From positions 1 to 64,000 of the forward strand of contig JAXBDG010000008.1 in assembly GCA_036320915.1 (NCBI GenBank): 64,000 nucleotides of DNA, given 5' to 3'. Of the stretch, positions 19,701 to 30,366 are shown piece by piece; positions within the stretch are counted from its first letter, which is position 1, and the number at the start of each line of letters is the position of its first letter. This DNA is from Linnemannia elongata. Lineage: Eukaryota; Mortierellomycota; Mortierellomycetes; Mortierellales; Mortierellaceae. A model generated the notes under the pieces. That model had not been told where the DNA came from and searched no databases. It worked only from the letters and a program-made list of their open reading frames with translations. Both the position numbers and the translations under genes were made by a program.

Positions 19701-20627
19701 GACAATGTGTTCCGCCACCATGGAATGCCAACAACAATCATCTCTAATCGCGACAGTAAATTCACAAGTCACTTTTGGCAGGAGCTCCACAGGCTCATGG
19801 ACGTCAAGCTTGCAATGTCAACAGCATACCACCCACAGACGGACGGACAGACGGAGGTCATGAACAAGACACTGGGAATCATGCTACGCGCCTTCATCGA
19901 TGAGAAGCAGACTAACTGGGATATTCTCCTCCCGGCCGCAGAATTCGCCTACAACAACTCCGTCCACCACTCAACCGGTCACTCGCCTTTCTTCCTCAAC
20001 ACTGGCCAACACCCTCGCATTCCTGCCACCCTCCTCTCCCACACCGACAGCAACGTTCCCAGTGTCCACGACTACCTGGACCAGCAGTCCACAGCACTAA
20101 TCTTTGCCCAGGATGCACTGCAGCGAGCCCAGGATCATCAAAAGGAACAAGCCGACAAGAGACGACGCGACCATGACTACAAGGTCGGCGACAAGATCCT
20201 TCTTAGAGCAGAGAACATCACTATGCCAGCCGACAGTGGACTTAGCTCGGATAAACTTAAGCCTCGCTTTATTGGACCATTCACCTTGCTGGAGCAACGA
20301 TCACCAGTCACCTTTCTAGTCGACCTACCCCCTTCCTACAACATTCACAACATCTTTCACGTCGACCTCTTCCGTCACTACACTGAGTCACCACTTACAT
20401 TTGGCCGCCGAACACCAGCACCAGCACCGCCTGTAGTCATCGAAGGCAGTGAACAGTACGAGGTGGAGTCCATTTTGCGCTACAGGAAGTACCGACGACA
20501 GTATCAGTTTCTTGTTTCCTGGAAAGGATACGGACGTGAGGACCAGACCTGGGAACCCGTTGCCAATCTAGAGAACTGCCGCGACCTGGTAGATGCGTTC
20601 AAAAAGGACCAGGGGATCGTTTTTTAA
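16743..20627 (+). pseudogene. Retrotransposon Pol (PR-RT-RH-IN-chromodomain), two stops
   Basis: One frame of about 1295 codons with TGA at 18159-18161 and 18360-18362, both where related Pol proteins have arginine. The order is protease ([12 protein letters not shown], a DGG in place of D-S/T-G), reverse transcriptase (VVYLDD box near 18282), RNase H (VETDASGFALG), integrase with HHCC zinc residues, then a C-terminal chromodomain (about 20457-20560) of the chromovirus type. The integrase box normally S-D-R-D reads S-N-R-D (codon 19746-19748), which removes a catalytic aspartate. This copy should be inactive. All three damaging changes fit C-to-T (or G-to-A) transitions. Confidence 0.9.
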
Positions 20628-20637
20628 AAGGGGAAGG
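20626..20637 (+). promoter_or_regulatory. Polypurine tract
   Basis: AAAAGGGGAAGG directly abuts the 3' LTR, as expected for the plus-strand primer. It overlaps the pol stop codon. Confidence 0.8.
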
Positions 20638-20736
20638 TGCAACAGTTGGAACCCCGATTAGAGTAACTTAGATAAATAGACAACCAATACCAAAATACAT
20701 AATGATCTCTTCCTTCCACTCCTTACAAAAGTTGCA
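20638..20736 (+). repeat. 3' LTR, 99 bp
   Basis: Near-identical partner of 15533-15631. It is followed directly by coding-like sequence of a Fanzor pseudogene without any target duplication. Confidence 0.92.
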
Positions 20737-23729
20737 CCTAGCCGAGAAGCCTTATGTCGTGTTCAAGCGTTATAATACTGTCGATCGCCCACCAGAGCAG
20801 CGTCCACGCCCCCACAAGTCCGGAAGGAACTTCAAGTACCGTCAACGCTATGCGATCAAAACTCGCATCCATCTCCAAGAACATGAAGCACCCGAGTCTA
20901 TGAAGCAATACAAGTTGAAGCCATGGAAGCCGCCACCCGAATCTCCTTTGGACCCTTAAAGCAACAAAAATGAGCCCCGCCCCTTACCGAAAGTCCGCGA
21001 TGTCACGAACATGGTCAAGAAGGATCTGGTTGACGCAATGGCATGGGATCATCCCACCCGGACCCTCGAGCTAGGAACCATCAACCCGAACGTCACTCGC
21101 GCCCTAAATAAGGACCATTCCCAGCCTGAGCCTTCCGTCCTTTTACCAAGAATCAATTCATGCCTCAGTCGTGTTGTCCGTCTGTCCTCGAAAGTTAAGA
21201 GGACCTGCCAGATTGCGATAGGGTTGTACATCGAACAACTGGCTTTACATCACATTCAAGAAGACGAACGGAGAAAGGAGGACAACAAGGAGAACGGTGA
21301 GACGGAGGACGATGGGAAGGAAGACGATGGGAAGAAGGAGAAGGAGGGGCAGGAGGTAGCCGATGAGAAGGATGGCGAGAAAAAGAAAAAGGTTCTTGAT
21401 CCAAAAGATCGGAACCTTCTCGATTTACTTTGACCTGGGTTTTCCTAGAAGGATCTGGCCAACTTCAGCAAGGGCGAGACAGAACGGGAACCAACTACAC
21501 AAGAAGGTCTGGAGGATGTTGATGACAGTGGCGACAAGAGGAATATACAGCTCCAGTTCCTTTCCTGTTTGCTCACTGCTATCTACACCGCCAAACGCCC
21601 CAGCGTCAAGGAGAAGGAAGTTGCCGGAAAAGCGACTATCGTCCCCGGGATGCCCGCCAACGTTTGCAGCTTTATTGACTGAGCCCATGACTTTTTGCCG
21701 GAGATGACAAAGTAGGGAATCGAGGTGGAGTATCCAGGATCCAGTTTCCTGAGATCTGCTGCTGTGTAACTTTGTGTCGAACTCAGAAGCATTACAAGAA
21801 TGGAACGATCGATCTTTGTAAAAAGGTAACAAAAAACGACAAACCCTTAGGCTTTGTTTATTCTACCACTGATTGCAAGAGAATGAAAACTAATGTTATC
21901 ACTTTATCTATTTTTATAAAGATTGAAGTCCTCAAAGCCAAAGGCCATTTGCCCTCCGGAGTGAGAGGCTTCATTGACCCCAAGAAATCAGCAATAGAGA
22001 ACTTCATTCTCTTGAACCGAGCTTGCGGAAGTCGGCGTTCATTGGTGCCAGTATCGTCTTTTGATGACAAGTTCGTGACCCTGTCTGAGCTCGATCTGTC
22101 GAGGATCTTTTGGCGAGACCCGTTCTTGACGTGCCGGATTCAGTCACTTGCCGTGGAGTATTTTGACGCCATACAGTATGCCGACCAAGTTTCCCAGGCA
22201 GATGTTGCTGATTGGCTAACCGGAGCCACACCTGGTGAGTTTATTACCAAGCTGCTCACCGACATTGGTGGATATTCACAGGAGGAACGGAGGAGGTTGA
22301 GGAACTATTCAAGGACCACGTTTCTGATGCCGATTGAGGAGATGAGGGCCCATCTTTACCACATCCGAGCCGATTCCTTCCAACCCGCTACTTATGCTGG
22401 GAGAGGATATGTCTTGCGCGGGTCGATTCGTACGGACGGTTTCCGTCTTCAGGCGATTGCGTTCAAGTTGAATGAGCTTCACTGTGTCAAGTACAGACGG
22501 CTACACCCTGACAGGCTATTAACTGGAGCTACTCGACTGCAGTCAGCTCTCGGCGGCACAGACTACTTCCTGACGGAGATCAGGAACGTGCTCGAGACCA
22601 AACAGGATGTCGAGGGCCTTTGGGGTTGTGATCCTCGTCTCATCAAGGTCCTTGGTATTGATTTGGGCCAAGCCTTCGTTGTTGGAGCCAGCGCAATCTT
22701 GCCTCCTTCTGAACAGCCTAGCGTTGAAATCGGACAAGAGTCGGACGATGCCATCATGGAGCCATCATCACCAACCATCGAGGAAGTAGGGGGGAGCGGA
22801 GTGTCCGAGACTGAGAGGCCACCAGCCAAATATTTCAACCTGGCCTGCAAACAAAAGGCTGTTTATCAACCAACTTTCAAACACAGGCGTTGGTTGGAAC
22901 AAAGGAAGGGGCAGTCAACAGAAGGAGGAGAGTCCATCAGTCATATTGAGACCAGCCTTCCTACTCGACGTGGACCTGAGGCGAGCATCAAGGACTATGC
23001 AGCGAGAGTGGAGGAGGTGAAGGATGATCTCGATTCATTCTATGGCAGCGTAGTCCTGAAGAAGCACAGCTGGAATGCCAGGAAAGCTCGAGCGGAAGAG
23101 TACAGGCTGATCGCCAACCGCCTTTTACAACTTGTGGGAGGGTCATTGGGGGCCAGGAGAGAGGTCAAGAACAAAGTCATTATTGGTGTCGGTCTCGGGC
23201 AGTTTTCTAGCAAGACCACGCTGTCGTCGTTGTATGAGTCTTTCCAATCGAACTTTGTGCAGAAAGCGACCAAATCTGCGCCTTGTATTCACTAATTTTC
23301 TAACCATGCCAAACAATGCAATCGTGGCTAATTTATATTTGTTGCTTTTATCATTCTTTCTGAGCGCGTTCCCTCGGTTACATCGTTGTTGGTGTCAATG
23401 AATACTACACGTCAAAGAAATGCCTAACGTGCACAGAGTTTGTTGGTCAAGTTGACATCCGTCGCCTCTATTGTACAAAGTGTCAGAAATACATGCACCG
23501 CGACATCATGGCTGGCCACAACATTGCTAATGCCATTCAAGGACACCTCCTCAACCAACAACGACCTGAATACCTCCAGCCCGTGGACTCCGATGGAGAC
23601 TATCCCTGGAAGAAAGACAGACGCGGCTTTGCGCCTCGTTTTGGAGGGTCTGGTGGAATTAGGGGAGTCAAACGAAAAGCGGATGAGAGGACAGAGTCAA
23701 GTCAGTTACAAAAAGTAGCCATAGCATAG
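20737..23729 (+). pseudogene. Fanzor nuclease, 5'-truncated and broken copy
   Basis: Homologous to exons 3-5 of the gene at 24921-29372; everything upstream, including any XPG-like part, is lost at the LTR. Coding blocks lie at about 20737-21433, 21455-21687, 21905-23270 and 23375-23729. The first blocks contain stops TAA (20957), TGA (21431), TAG (21713) and TAA (21767) plus at least one frameshift near 21770; some gaps may be introns. Retained features are the RuvC-I aspartate in VLGIDLG (22660), a CX2C...CX2C zinc ribbon, and the RuvC-III aspartate in HRDIMAGHN (23502). The long 3' half (about 21905-23270) is still open. At 21767 the intact paralogue has CAA for the stop, a C-to-T change. 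Confidence 0.8.
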
Positions 23730-23764
23730 TTTTTTTCCTATTTTAGTATTTTGGTCCATATTTG

Positions 23765-23845
23765 TGTATTAGCCAATACATGGGCCAAGTTTGGGGTCTA
23801 GGAGGGCGCGCGATTTACTCACTTCGGTGACGTAATTTATGCGCC
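23765..23845 (+). ncRNA. Candidate Fanzor omega-RNA 3' scaffold (locus 1)
   Basis: Starts 36 nt after the stop codon. A perfect 6-bp hairpin (TGTATT/AATACA, 23765-23780) is followed by a 41-nt nested stem (23805-23845): GGCGC/GCGCC outer stem, TTAC/GTAA, a single bulged C, TCAC/GTGA and a UUCG loop. The same 41-nt layout lies after the second Fanzor gene (29488-29528), with neighbouring sequence unrelated. In TnpB/Fanzor systems the guide RNA scaffold overlaps or follows the 3' end of the gene; that role is inferred here. Confidence 0.55.
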
Positions 23846-23993
23846 TGGGTACAGGACAATGGACGCCATAATTCTCTTATTGGCTGAAGCTAACCATGAA
23901 ATCTTTCCTAATATGGATTAATTTTTACAGTCAATTGACACCATAATACAATGAAAATAGGCACAATGAGATCATTTGACACAATACATTTAT

Positions 23994-24269
23994 TCACTGG
24001 CATTTTCGCAAAGCACTGCTCTCATTCGGGCCTTTGACTTGAAGATAGGCGCTGTGTAGCAAAGCTACTGTTTCTTGGAGGTACTGTAACGAGCACTTTC
24101 GTTTCTTTTTGGCCTCGAGCGCATGGTACATATTCTCAAGAAGAGTCATTAACTCTGTCTCGCCGTCCCCAAATGCTTGGGCATTCTCGCGCTCCTTCAC
24201 CAATAAATCAGCCTGTCTCTTTTCAGCCCTCTGAAAAATAGTTCTTGACAACTCATTTGATGGACTCAA
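23994..24269 (-). CDS. Hypothetical small charged protein
   Basis: 91 residues, rich in E, K, R and Q, predicted largely helical (EKRQADLLVKEREN region), with no domain I know. Support is weak but positive: a decayed copy with alignable residues (REVANTLAFE, then KREVYLQYM) can be read on the same strand at about 24440-24650. It lies between the two Fanzor loci and is transcribed away from the intact one. Confidence 0.3.
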   Translation of the reverse strand: MSPSNELSRTIFQRAEKRQADLLVKERENAQAFGDGETELMTLLENMYHALEAKKKRKCSLQYLQETVALLHSAYLQVKGPNESSALRKCQ

Positions 24270-24439
24270 GTTTTCGGTTGATTTGACATATTTTATATCG
24301 CTCTATTCACTAATATATACGGCCGGCAGCCACTGCGTTGAGACCTTTGACTCCAAGCTGTTAAGTGGGAGTGCGGGGAGTAACGAAAAGAATGAGTTGA
24401 CTTTATTCATATCACACGAAGGATGAAAGCTATAAAAAT

Positions 24440-24650
24440 AGCACCTGATCCGTGCTCAAGTCCTGTCACCACGGTTTACATGTATTGGAGGTACACTTCT
24501 CTTTTTTCGGGCTCTTATCTCATGGAATACTTCGACAGTGATCAGCGCTTGTTCTCGCTAGCCTCGAACGCCAAGGTGTTTGCGACCTCCCGTTCTGACT
24601 TCTCTCGTTCTCATTCTTCTGCCCGATGCTTTTTGAAGGTGAAGACGGAT
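24440..24650 (-). pseudogene. Decayed copy of the 23994-24269 gene
   Basis: Minus-strand translation gives fragments alignable with the neighbouring 91-aa protein, in the same order but with several stops. Too degraded for exact ends. If correct, this was a tandem duplication. Confidence 0.3.
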
Positions 24651-24920
24651 ATGCGGTGAAATACTATTCTCCACAGTCAATTAGATTGATATCACAACTG
24701 GTTAACTCTTGCACGAGAGTAAAGTCTCCACAAAAGCAAACTTCCATGCACAGTTACATAAGCTTCCGTTATCTGGCCTATAACGCTTTTCTCGCCGTCG
24801 CGGCCCCTTAAACGCATGATCCTCACTCAATCACCCTTGTCCCAACAGCTTCACCCATCGTTCCCCTCTTCTCAATTCCTCACATCACCCCCACTCTCAT
24901 CTCATCCGCCACTAGCCAAT

Positions 24921-27900
24921 ATGGGACTGAAGGGGTTCTATCCTTGGCTCCGCAAGAAGAAAGGCTACCATCCCACGCTTCGTCACCCCATGCACCACCA
25001 CCTGCCTGACGACGCCATTATTCGCGTGGATGTTTTGTCTTTCTTTACCAAAATTCGCGGAATCTACACCAAGCATGCAGACGACAAAACAAAGGCGCAA
25101 GCTATCCTATTCGAGCATCTCAAGAAATACGGCGACCCCTCCCACATGGTGTTCTATGTCGACGGCGCCCCTGCTCTCGAGAAGAAGGAGACTCACCGTG
25201 AGCGAAACGAGAAGCGAGCTAAGGCCCTCAAGAATGCCAAGGTTGCCATTGAGACGCTCGGGAACCGCATCAATCAAGGCAAACCGCCCACCAAGCAGAT
25301 GTTCAAGAATGTAGAGAGGAGTCTCCGTGGAGGATTCAAGTGGTCTCTTCAAGATCGGGAAGACTTCGTCCATTTTCTGCAGGCTCAAGAGCTCGATGCG
25401 CACCTTTGCAGGACCGAGGCCGACATTGATATCGCTGCAGAGTGCCAACCCAAAGACGTTGTTCTGACTCAAGACTCGGACTTTTTCGCTTACGATTCAG
25501 TTACAACGATCTGGCGTCCTGTGGGCAAGTGGGACGACGTCAAGGTCTTAGAATATAGTAGAGAGGCGGTGCTGGCCCAGATACGACTGTCAACCACCAA
25601 GCTTACTGCACTGGCATGCGTCTCGAGTAACGACCAGAACAAGAACATTCCATCGATGGGGATTGCCACCAACTACAGCATTATAAAGGATCTACCCGAT
25701 ACAGGTAAGAACAAATAATTTGCCAGCATGCCCATACCGCCTCTATTCTTTGTGGATATGGCCAGACTCATCATGACTCCTTTGGACCCTTTCTCTATCA
25801 GACGTGCCATCCCTGGTGAAGGAGTATCTCGAGAGCCCACGCGTGGTCTGCCGCGGTCAGGAAGGAATCGATTTCACGGCCTCTATTCTCGTGTTTACCA
25901 CAATGACCCAGGAGATTGCTGCTCCAGCGGGCGTATCCTCTGTTCCGTCGCCGTCGTCACAGTCAGTGACGCCTTTGACGGCCTCTGCTGCATCCATCTT
26001 ATCGTACGAACTGCTCTGTCATCAGTACAAGGTGATCAAGGACCAGCATGCCAGAGCCAAGGAACAGAAGCGCCAAGGGAACTCGAGCAGCAAGAGGTAA
26101 CACATTAAGTGATATGTGATTCTCTCACATGACCCTTGATATGGCTTTCCCATCACTTGCGATCAGTCTAACATGCTGTTTGCCTATTACCGCACTCTTC
26201 GACATGCTCTAGCAACTCTAAACCCAATCGGCAGGGCAAGCATAGGGAATTTAGAAGGCATCGCGTGATCGATCGGCCTGCTCACCAGCCTCGAGTCTCG
26301 CAACAGGTGCACCGGCCGCGGCATTCGTACAAGTCACGCGCAGAACCACAGCAACACGAACAGCCATCGATCTGTAAGCAATATGAACGAAAGCCCTACA
26401 CGGCGGAGCAAGAGGCACGGTACCGGGAGTCGACAGCTGAGGCCAGGGGAAAGAAGGCGAAGAAGAAGCGACATCGTGAGACTCAGCGACTCAAAAAGGA
26501 AAAGGAGGTAGCCAAGAAGCCGCCGCCCAAGATCGACGAGATGAACAAGGCTCAGCTGATCAACGCTATGATGTACGAGCATCCCCTTGTTTCCCTTCAA
26601 GTCGGCACAGTCAATGCCAACAGTAAGCGGGCAGCGGCAGCAACAACCACCAACGCCAATCAACTCCCATCGTCTGAACAACAAAAGCAACAACAGCAAC
26701 AAGAGGTTTCTGCCTGCATTTTGGACATTGTTGGGCAAGTTCGCGCGACGAAGAGACATGCACAAGAGTTTTTGGGCACGTTCATCGAGACCGTCTTTGA
26801 GAGCGGTCTGACCGAGAATGACCGTATCATTCTGTACTCTTTGTGTCCCGTCGTCGAGTCCAAAATCCGTATGGTGCCTCAACCCAAGCAGGATTCTCAG
26901 GCACGCAGCAGCAGTTCCGCTGGCACTCCCACGAAGGTTGAAGGCAACAAAGACACGGAGGATGAAGGCGACGAGGATGCGGAGGATGAAGGCGACGAGG
27001 ATGCGGAGAATGAAGGCGACGAGGATGCCGAGCCGTCTGCAATGGACAAACCCTTCTTTGCCTTTTACCAGATCCTTCTGGCGCATATCTACTCCCGCAA
27101 GATCAAGTTCAAGACGGTTGCCGAGCGGCAAGTTGGCCAGCTGCTTACACGTGCCACCTCATTGGGCATCACTTTGCCCTCTGTTCCTCCACGCGACATC
27201 TCCTACCAAACCAACGGGTTGCTCGAGTCGACCACCAAGCAACTTTATTGCTCCATCAAGAAGATGTATCGCAACGGCTCGGTCGCTCTTGAAAAGAAGG
27301 TAATGTGAAAGTTGTCAGTCAAAGCTTTGTCACAGACGAAATACAAAGAGAATAGCATTCATCAAAACATATTCCAAAACTAACGCTTTTCTTTCCCTCT
27401 ACATTAGATCAACTCACAAGCGGATGTCCAACCTGGCACGGTACTTCCCAATATCGACCCCAAGCTACCTGCCATTGAGAACTACCTACTTTTGAACAAG
27501 GCCACCGGCGGATCGAGGCGTATTGCGCCTCTCTCACCCCTGGCGCCTCGCTACGTTAGCTTCTCTGAGCGGCAGTTGCTTCCACTGTTCTGGTCTTGGC
27601 CAACCCTCAAGGACAAGATCCGACGGATGATGAACGAGGATCGCTACTTTCAGGATCCGGCCATAGTTCCCTCGCAGGCTGACGCTTTGGACTGGCTAGC
27701 CAGGACGACGCCTGGTCGCCTTATAACCTCTTTCCTGTCGGATGTCGGTCTCCCGCCAGACAAGCACGACAAGGGCTATCGCAAAACAACAACTGTCATG
27801 GACATGGACGGCAAGGGCGGCAAGGAAGGGCTTCGGGAACACCTCAAATGTCTGCGGGCTGAGACGTTTAACCCCAGGGATTGGCACAACAAGGTTTATG

Positions 27901-29372
27901 TCCTGAAGGGCTCGATCCGGACAAATGGACGTCTGCTGCAGCTGCTGGCCTACAAGCTGAAGGAACTCCAGTCTGTTCGGTACCGTCGTATTCCCGAGAA
28001 CAAGGCCCCAAACCCACTTCTTACGACCATTGGTGGTATAAACCGTTATCTGACCGAAGCTCGAAATGTCTTCTTCTCAGCTGCTGATGTGGAGAATCTG
28101 TTGGCTACTGATCCCAGTCAGGTCACGGTGTTGTCACTTGATTTGGGTACCTCCTGCATCGTTGGTGCCACCGCTTCGTTCCCACCTGGCCAAAGCCCTA
28201 CCACGTTGGCGCGTCCCCTGTGTCAGGATGGCGGCCAAAAGAAGAGGAAGAAGAAGGGAAGGCGTGCCAAGCTGAAGCCTGGTGATAGAAAGCGGCAGAG
28301 GAAGAGGCAGAAGGCGCGCAAGCTGGGCGGGCGGTCTCTGGCGATTCGGTGCTTTGATCTGGTGGTCAAGCGAAAGGCCGTGTCGCGGCCCACAGACAGC
28401 TTTTCCAACTGGCTCGAGGACCGGCGGGAGAACACCATTGGACCATCTACCGGCAGAACTATTCAGAAGATTGAAACCGCCCTACCGCCTCTCAAGGGAG
28501 AGGGTGCCTCGTTTTGCGAGTATGTAGCAATGCGTCGAGCGTCGGAGGAAGACCTGGACACCTTTTACAACAACACCAACTTCTGGAAGCACAAATGGGA
28601 TTCCAACATTTGCCGAAAGGAAGAGTACTACAAGGTTGCTGAGGGTTTGCTAAACATGATTGGTGGATCTGTCGGTAGGCCGAGATTGCCACACCAAAAC
28701 GTCGTGATCGCGATTGGGCTAGCCAAGTTCACTGCTGTTCATGGCCCACCAGCCCTCGATGGCACGTTCCAGGCGTTTTTCATCAGTCTGGTAGGGCATA
28801 CTGTTGCAACGACTGTTCAGCAAGGTCATTTCTTTACAGGGACATGCTAATGTTGCTTTTATTTTTTTTTTGTCTTGACTTAGGCTCGTTCGTTGGGCTA
28901 CCTTGTGGTTGGAATCAACGAATATTATTCCTCCAAACGATGCCCTCGCTGCCATGCATTTGTCTGTGCGACGTCGGACTGGCGGACCCTTTATTGCACA
29001 ACTTGCAAACGGTTCCTTCAGCGAGATGTTATGGCCTCCGAAAACATGAACAATGCAATCAAGGGTCACCTGATCCACCAGCAGCGGCCGCACTACCTTC
29101 AGCCTCGGCGTCAAGACGGATCTTACCCGTGGATGGATGTTGCTGCTGGTGACGGTAGTGGGGGTGGAGGAGGAGAAGCAGCTGGACCATCGGCTGTGGC
29201 CATGGACAGCAATGGAGACGAAGCAGGTGGTGGTGGTGGCGGAGGGGCAGTAACAGCCAGAAAGAGGCGCGCCGCTTCGATCGTCTCAGTCGAGGTCCCC
29301 GACACCGGCATCTATCCCATGACTGACGCCCTCAGTTCTTCGTCCAGCCACATGGGGAAAAAAGCGAAATGA
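24921..29372 (+). CDS. XPG/FEN1-like nuclease fused to Fanzor (TnpB-like) nuclease
   Basis: Five exons, 24921-25704, 25802-26096, 26213-27299, 27408-28790 and 28884-29372. Every intron is GT-AG and every phase closes, giving 1345 residues. Residues 1 to about 300 form a FEN1/XPG-type flap-nuclease domain with all seven acidic positions visible: D37, D81, E166, D168, D185, D187 and D238. From about 370 a basic N-region, an acidic repeat (EDEGDED) and the Fanzor core follow: RuvC-I D967 (LSLDLG), zinc ribbon C1203/C1206/C1221/C1224, and RuvC-III D1231 (QRDVMASEN). The middle RuvC glutamate cannot be assigned by eye. Fanzors are RNA-guided DNA nucleases; the flap-nuclease partner is unusual. Start chosen at MGLKGFYPWL, the canonical XPG N-terminus. 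Two separate genes remain possible if intron 2 is not spliced. Confidence 0.8.
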
Positions 29373-29423
29373 CCACAGCAGTTTCACAATGTAGGATGCT
29401 CCATAGCGTCTGTAGTTAGATAT

Positions 29424-29528
29424 ACATGCCTGTATGCATGTTCCATAGTGTAGGGTCACGTGAGCTCGGCTACTTCATCGTGGCCGAGGCGCAGCGATTA
29501 CTCACCTCGGTGACGTAATTTAAGCGCC
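29424..29528 (+). ncRNA. Candidate Fanzor omega-RNA 3' scaffold (locus 2)
   Basis: Begins 52 nt after the stop of the fusion gene. Hairpin ACATGC/GCATGT (29424-29441), then the conserved 41-nt nested stem (29488-29528): GGCGC/GCGCC, TTAC/GTAA, bulged C, TCAC/GTGA, loop CUCG in place of UUCG. Stem arms are unchanged from locus 1 while loop, spacers and flanks vary, the pattern expected of a selected RNA structure. Sequence after GCGCC differs completely between the loci and could be the guide/target side. Confidence 0.55.
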
Positions 29529-29662
29529 AATTGTTCTGTGACCATGCGCCTATTTCATCACGACATATATCCCACCCTCTTTTCCACCCACCACAGTCAT
29601 CGTTGTCCTTCCTATTCCCTTTGTTATCATTCTCCTCTGCTTTGCTGCCCTTTACTCCCATC

Positions 29663-29783
29663 CAGGGCTCTGACCGCCTTCTATGTTTTATGGCTAGACC
29701 TTGTCAATTACATGTGGATTGTATAACAAAATTCTCATAATTGACAAGGTCTAACCATATATATAAAGGCGGTCAGAGCCCTG
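29663..29783. mobile_element. hAT-type MITE, 121 bp
   Basis: Terminal inverted repeats of about 47 bp begin CAGGGCTCTGACC, a typical hAT start. A perfect 8-bp duplication, CTCCCATC, flanks it (29655-29662 and 29784-29791), the length made by hAT transposases. It has no coding capacity. It lies in a CT-rich, promoter-like region. Confidence 0.88.
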
Positions 29784-30008
29784 CTCCCATCACCTCTCTT
29801 TCTCGCTCCATCCTTCCCTCTTCTCTTACACACATACACACCTCCACTCTCTCTCGCTCTCTCGCCTTGTGTCCATCTTTCTTTCTCTGTCACTAGTCAC
29901 AGCACTACATTCTAGCTACTCCATCTTCATTGTTCTCTCCGAAAGTCACGTCAGCGGGCTATACAATAGGTAATGATGTCATTTCATTCTGTCCCTCTCC
30001 CTCTCTCT

Positions 30009-30366
30009 GCCTGCCCTCCTCTGCCTCCTGGCTTCCTTTGGTTCACAACCAAACGAAGGGCCTCAGGTCTGTGGAGATTGGGTTAGTTTTCGCGATCATT
30101 GCCGGCCATGTGGCATGCTCTTTACCAAAGCCTCCTACTTGGCAGCCAATGATCCTGACGTTTGCTCATTTGCACATCGCAGTCGCGACTGGCGAAGAGG
30201 GAGATATCTTTGTTCTCGTCTTGCCTGCCTTCCTCTGCCTCCTGGCTTCCTTTGGTTCACAACCAAACGAAGGGCCTCAGGTCTGTGGAGATTGGGTTAG
30301 TTTTCGCGATCATTGCCGGCCATGTGGCATGCTCTTCACCAGGGCCTCCTGCCTGGCAGCCAGTGA
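30009..30366 (+). repeat. 144-bp direct repeat (two copies)
   Basis: 30009-30152 and 30223-30366 are about 95% identical, separated by 70 bp. Each holds a short inverted motif (GGTTCACAACCAAACG area) and can be read as a cysteine-containing peptide in one frame, but no start or conserved domain supports a gene. It could be the 5' UTR or first exon of the gene at 30512. Confidence 0.7.

Larger units (their letters stand above)
15533..20736 (+). mobile_element. Ty3/Gypsy chromovirus LTR retrotransposon, decayed
   Basis: 5.2 kb with two 99-bp LTRs bounded by TGCAAC...GTTGCA, a tRNA primer-binding site, gag, pol (protease, reverse transcriptase, RNase H, integrase, chromodomain) and a polypurine tract. 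The LTRs differ by about one base, so insertion was recent, yet pol has two stops and a changed catalytic integrase residue. Flanks CATTG (15528-15532) and CCTAG (20737-20741) do not match, so no target duplication exists. The left side is a family A fragment and the right side a Fanzor pseudogene. Confidence 0.92.

Noticed and set aside
20737..29372. Fanzor region as bacterial IS605/TnpB contamination
   Set aside because: Four in-phase spliceosomal introns and fungal flanking genes.
29663..29783. Inverted repeat as a transcription terminator hairpin for the Fanzor gene
   Set aside because: Perfect 8-bp duplication and CAGGG ends identify a hAT MITE.
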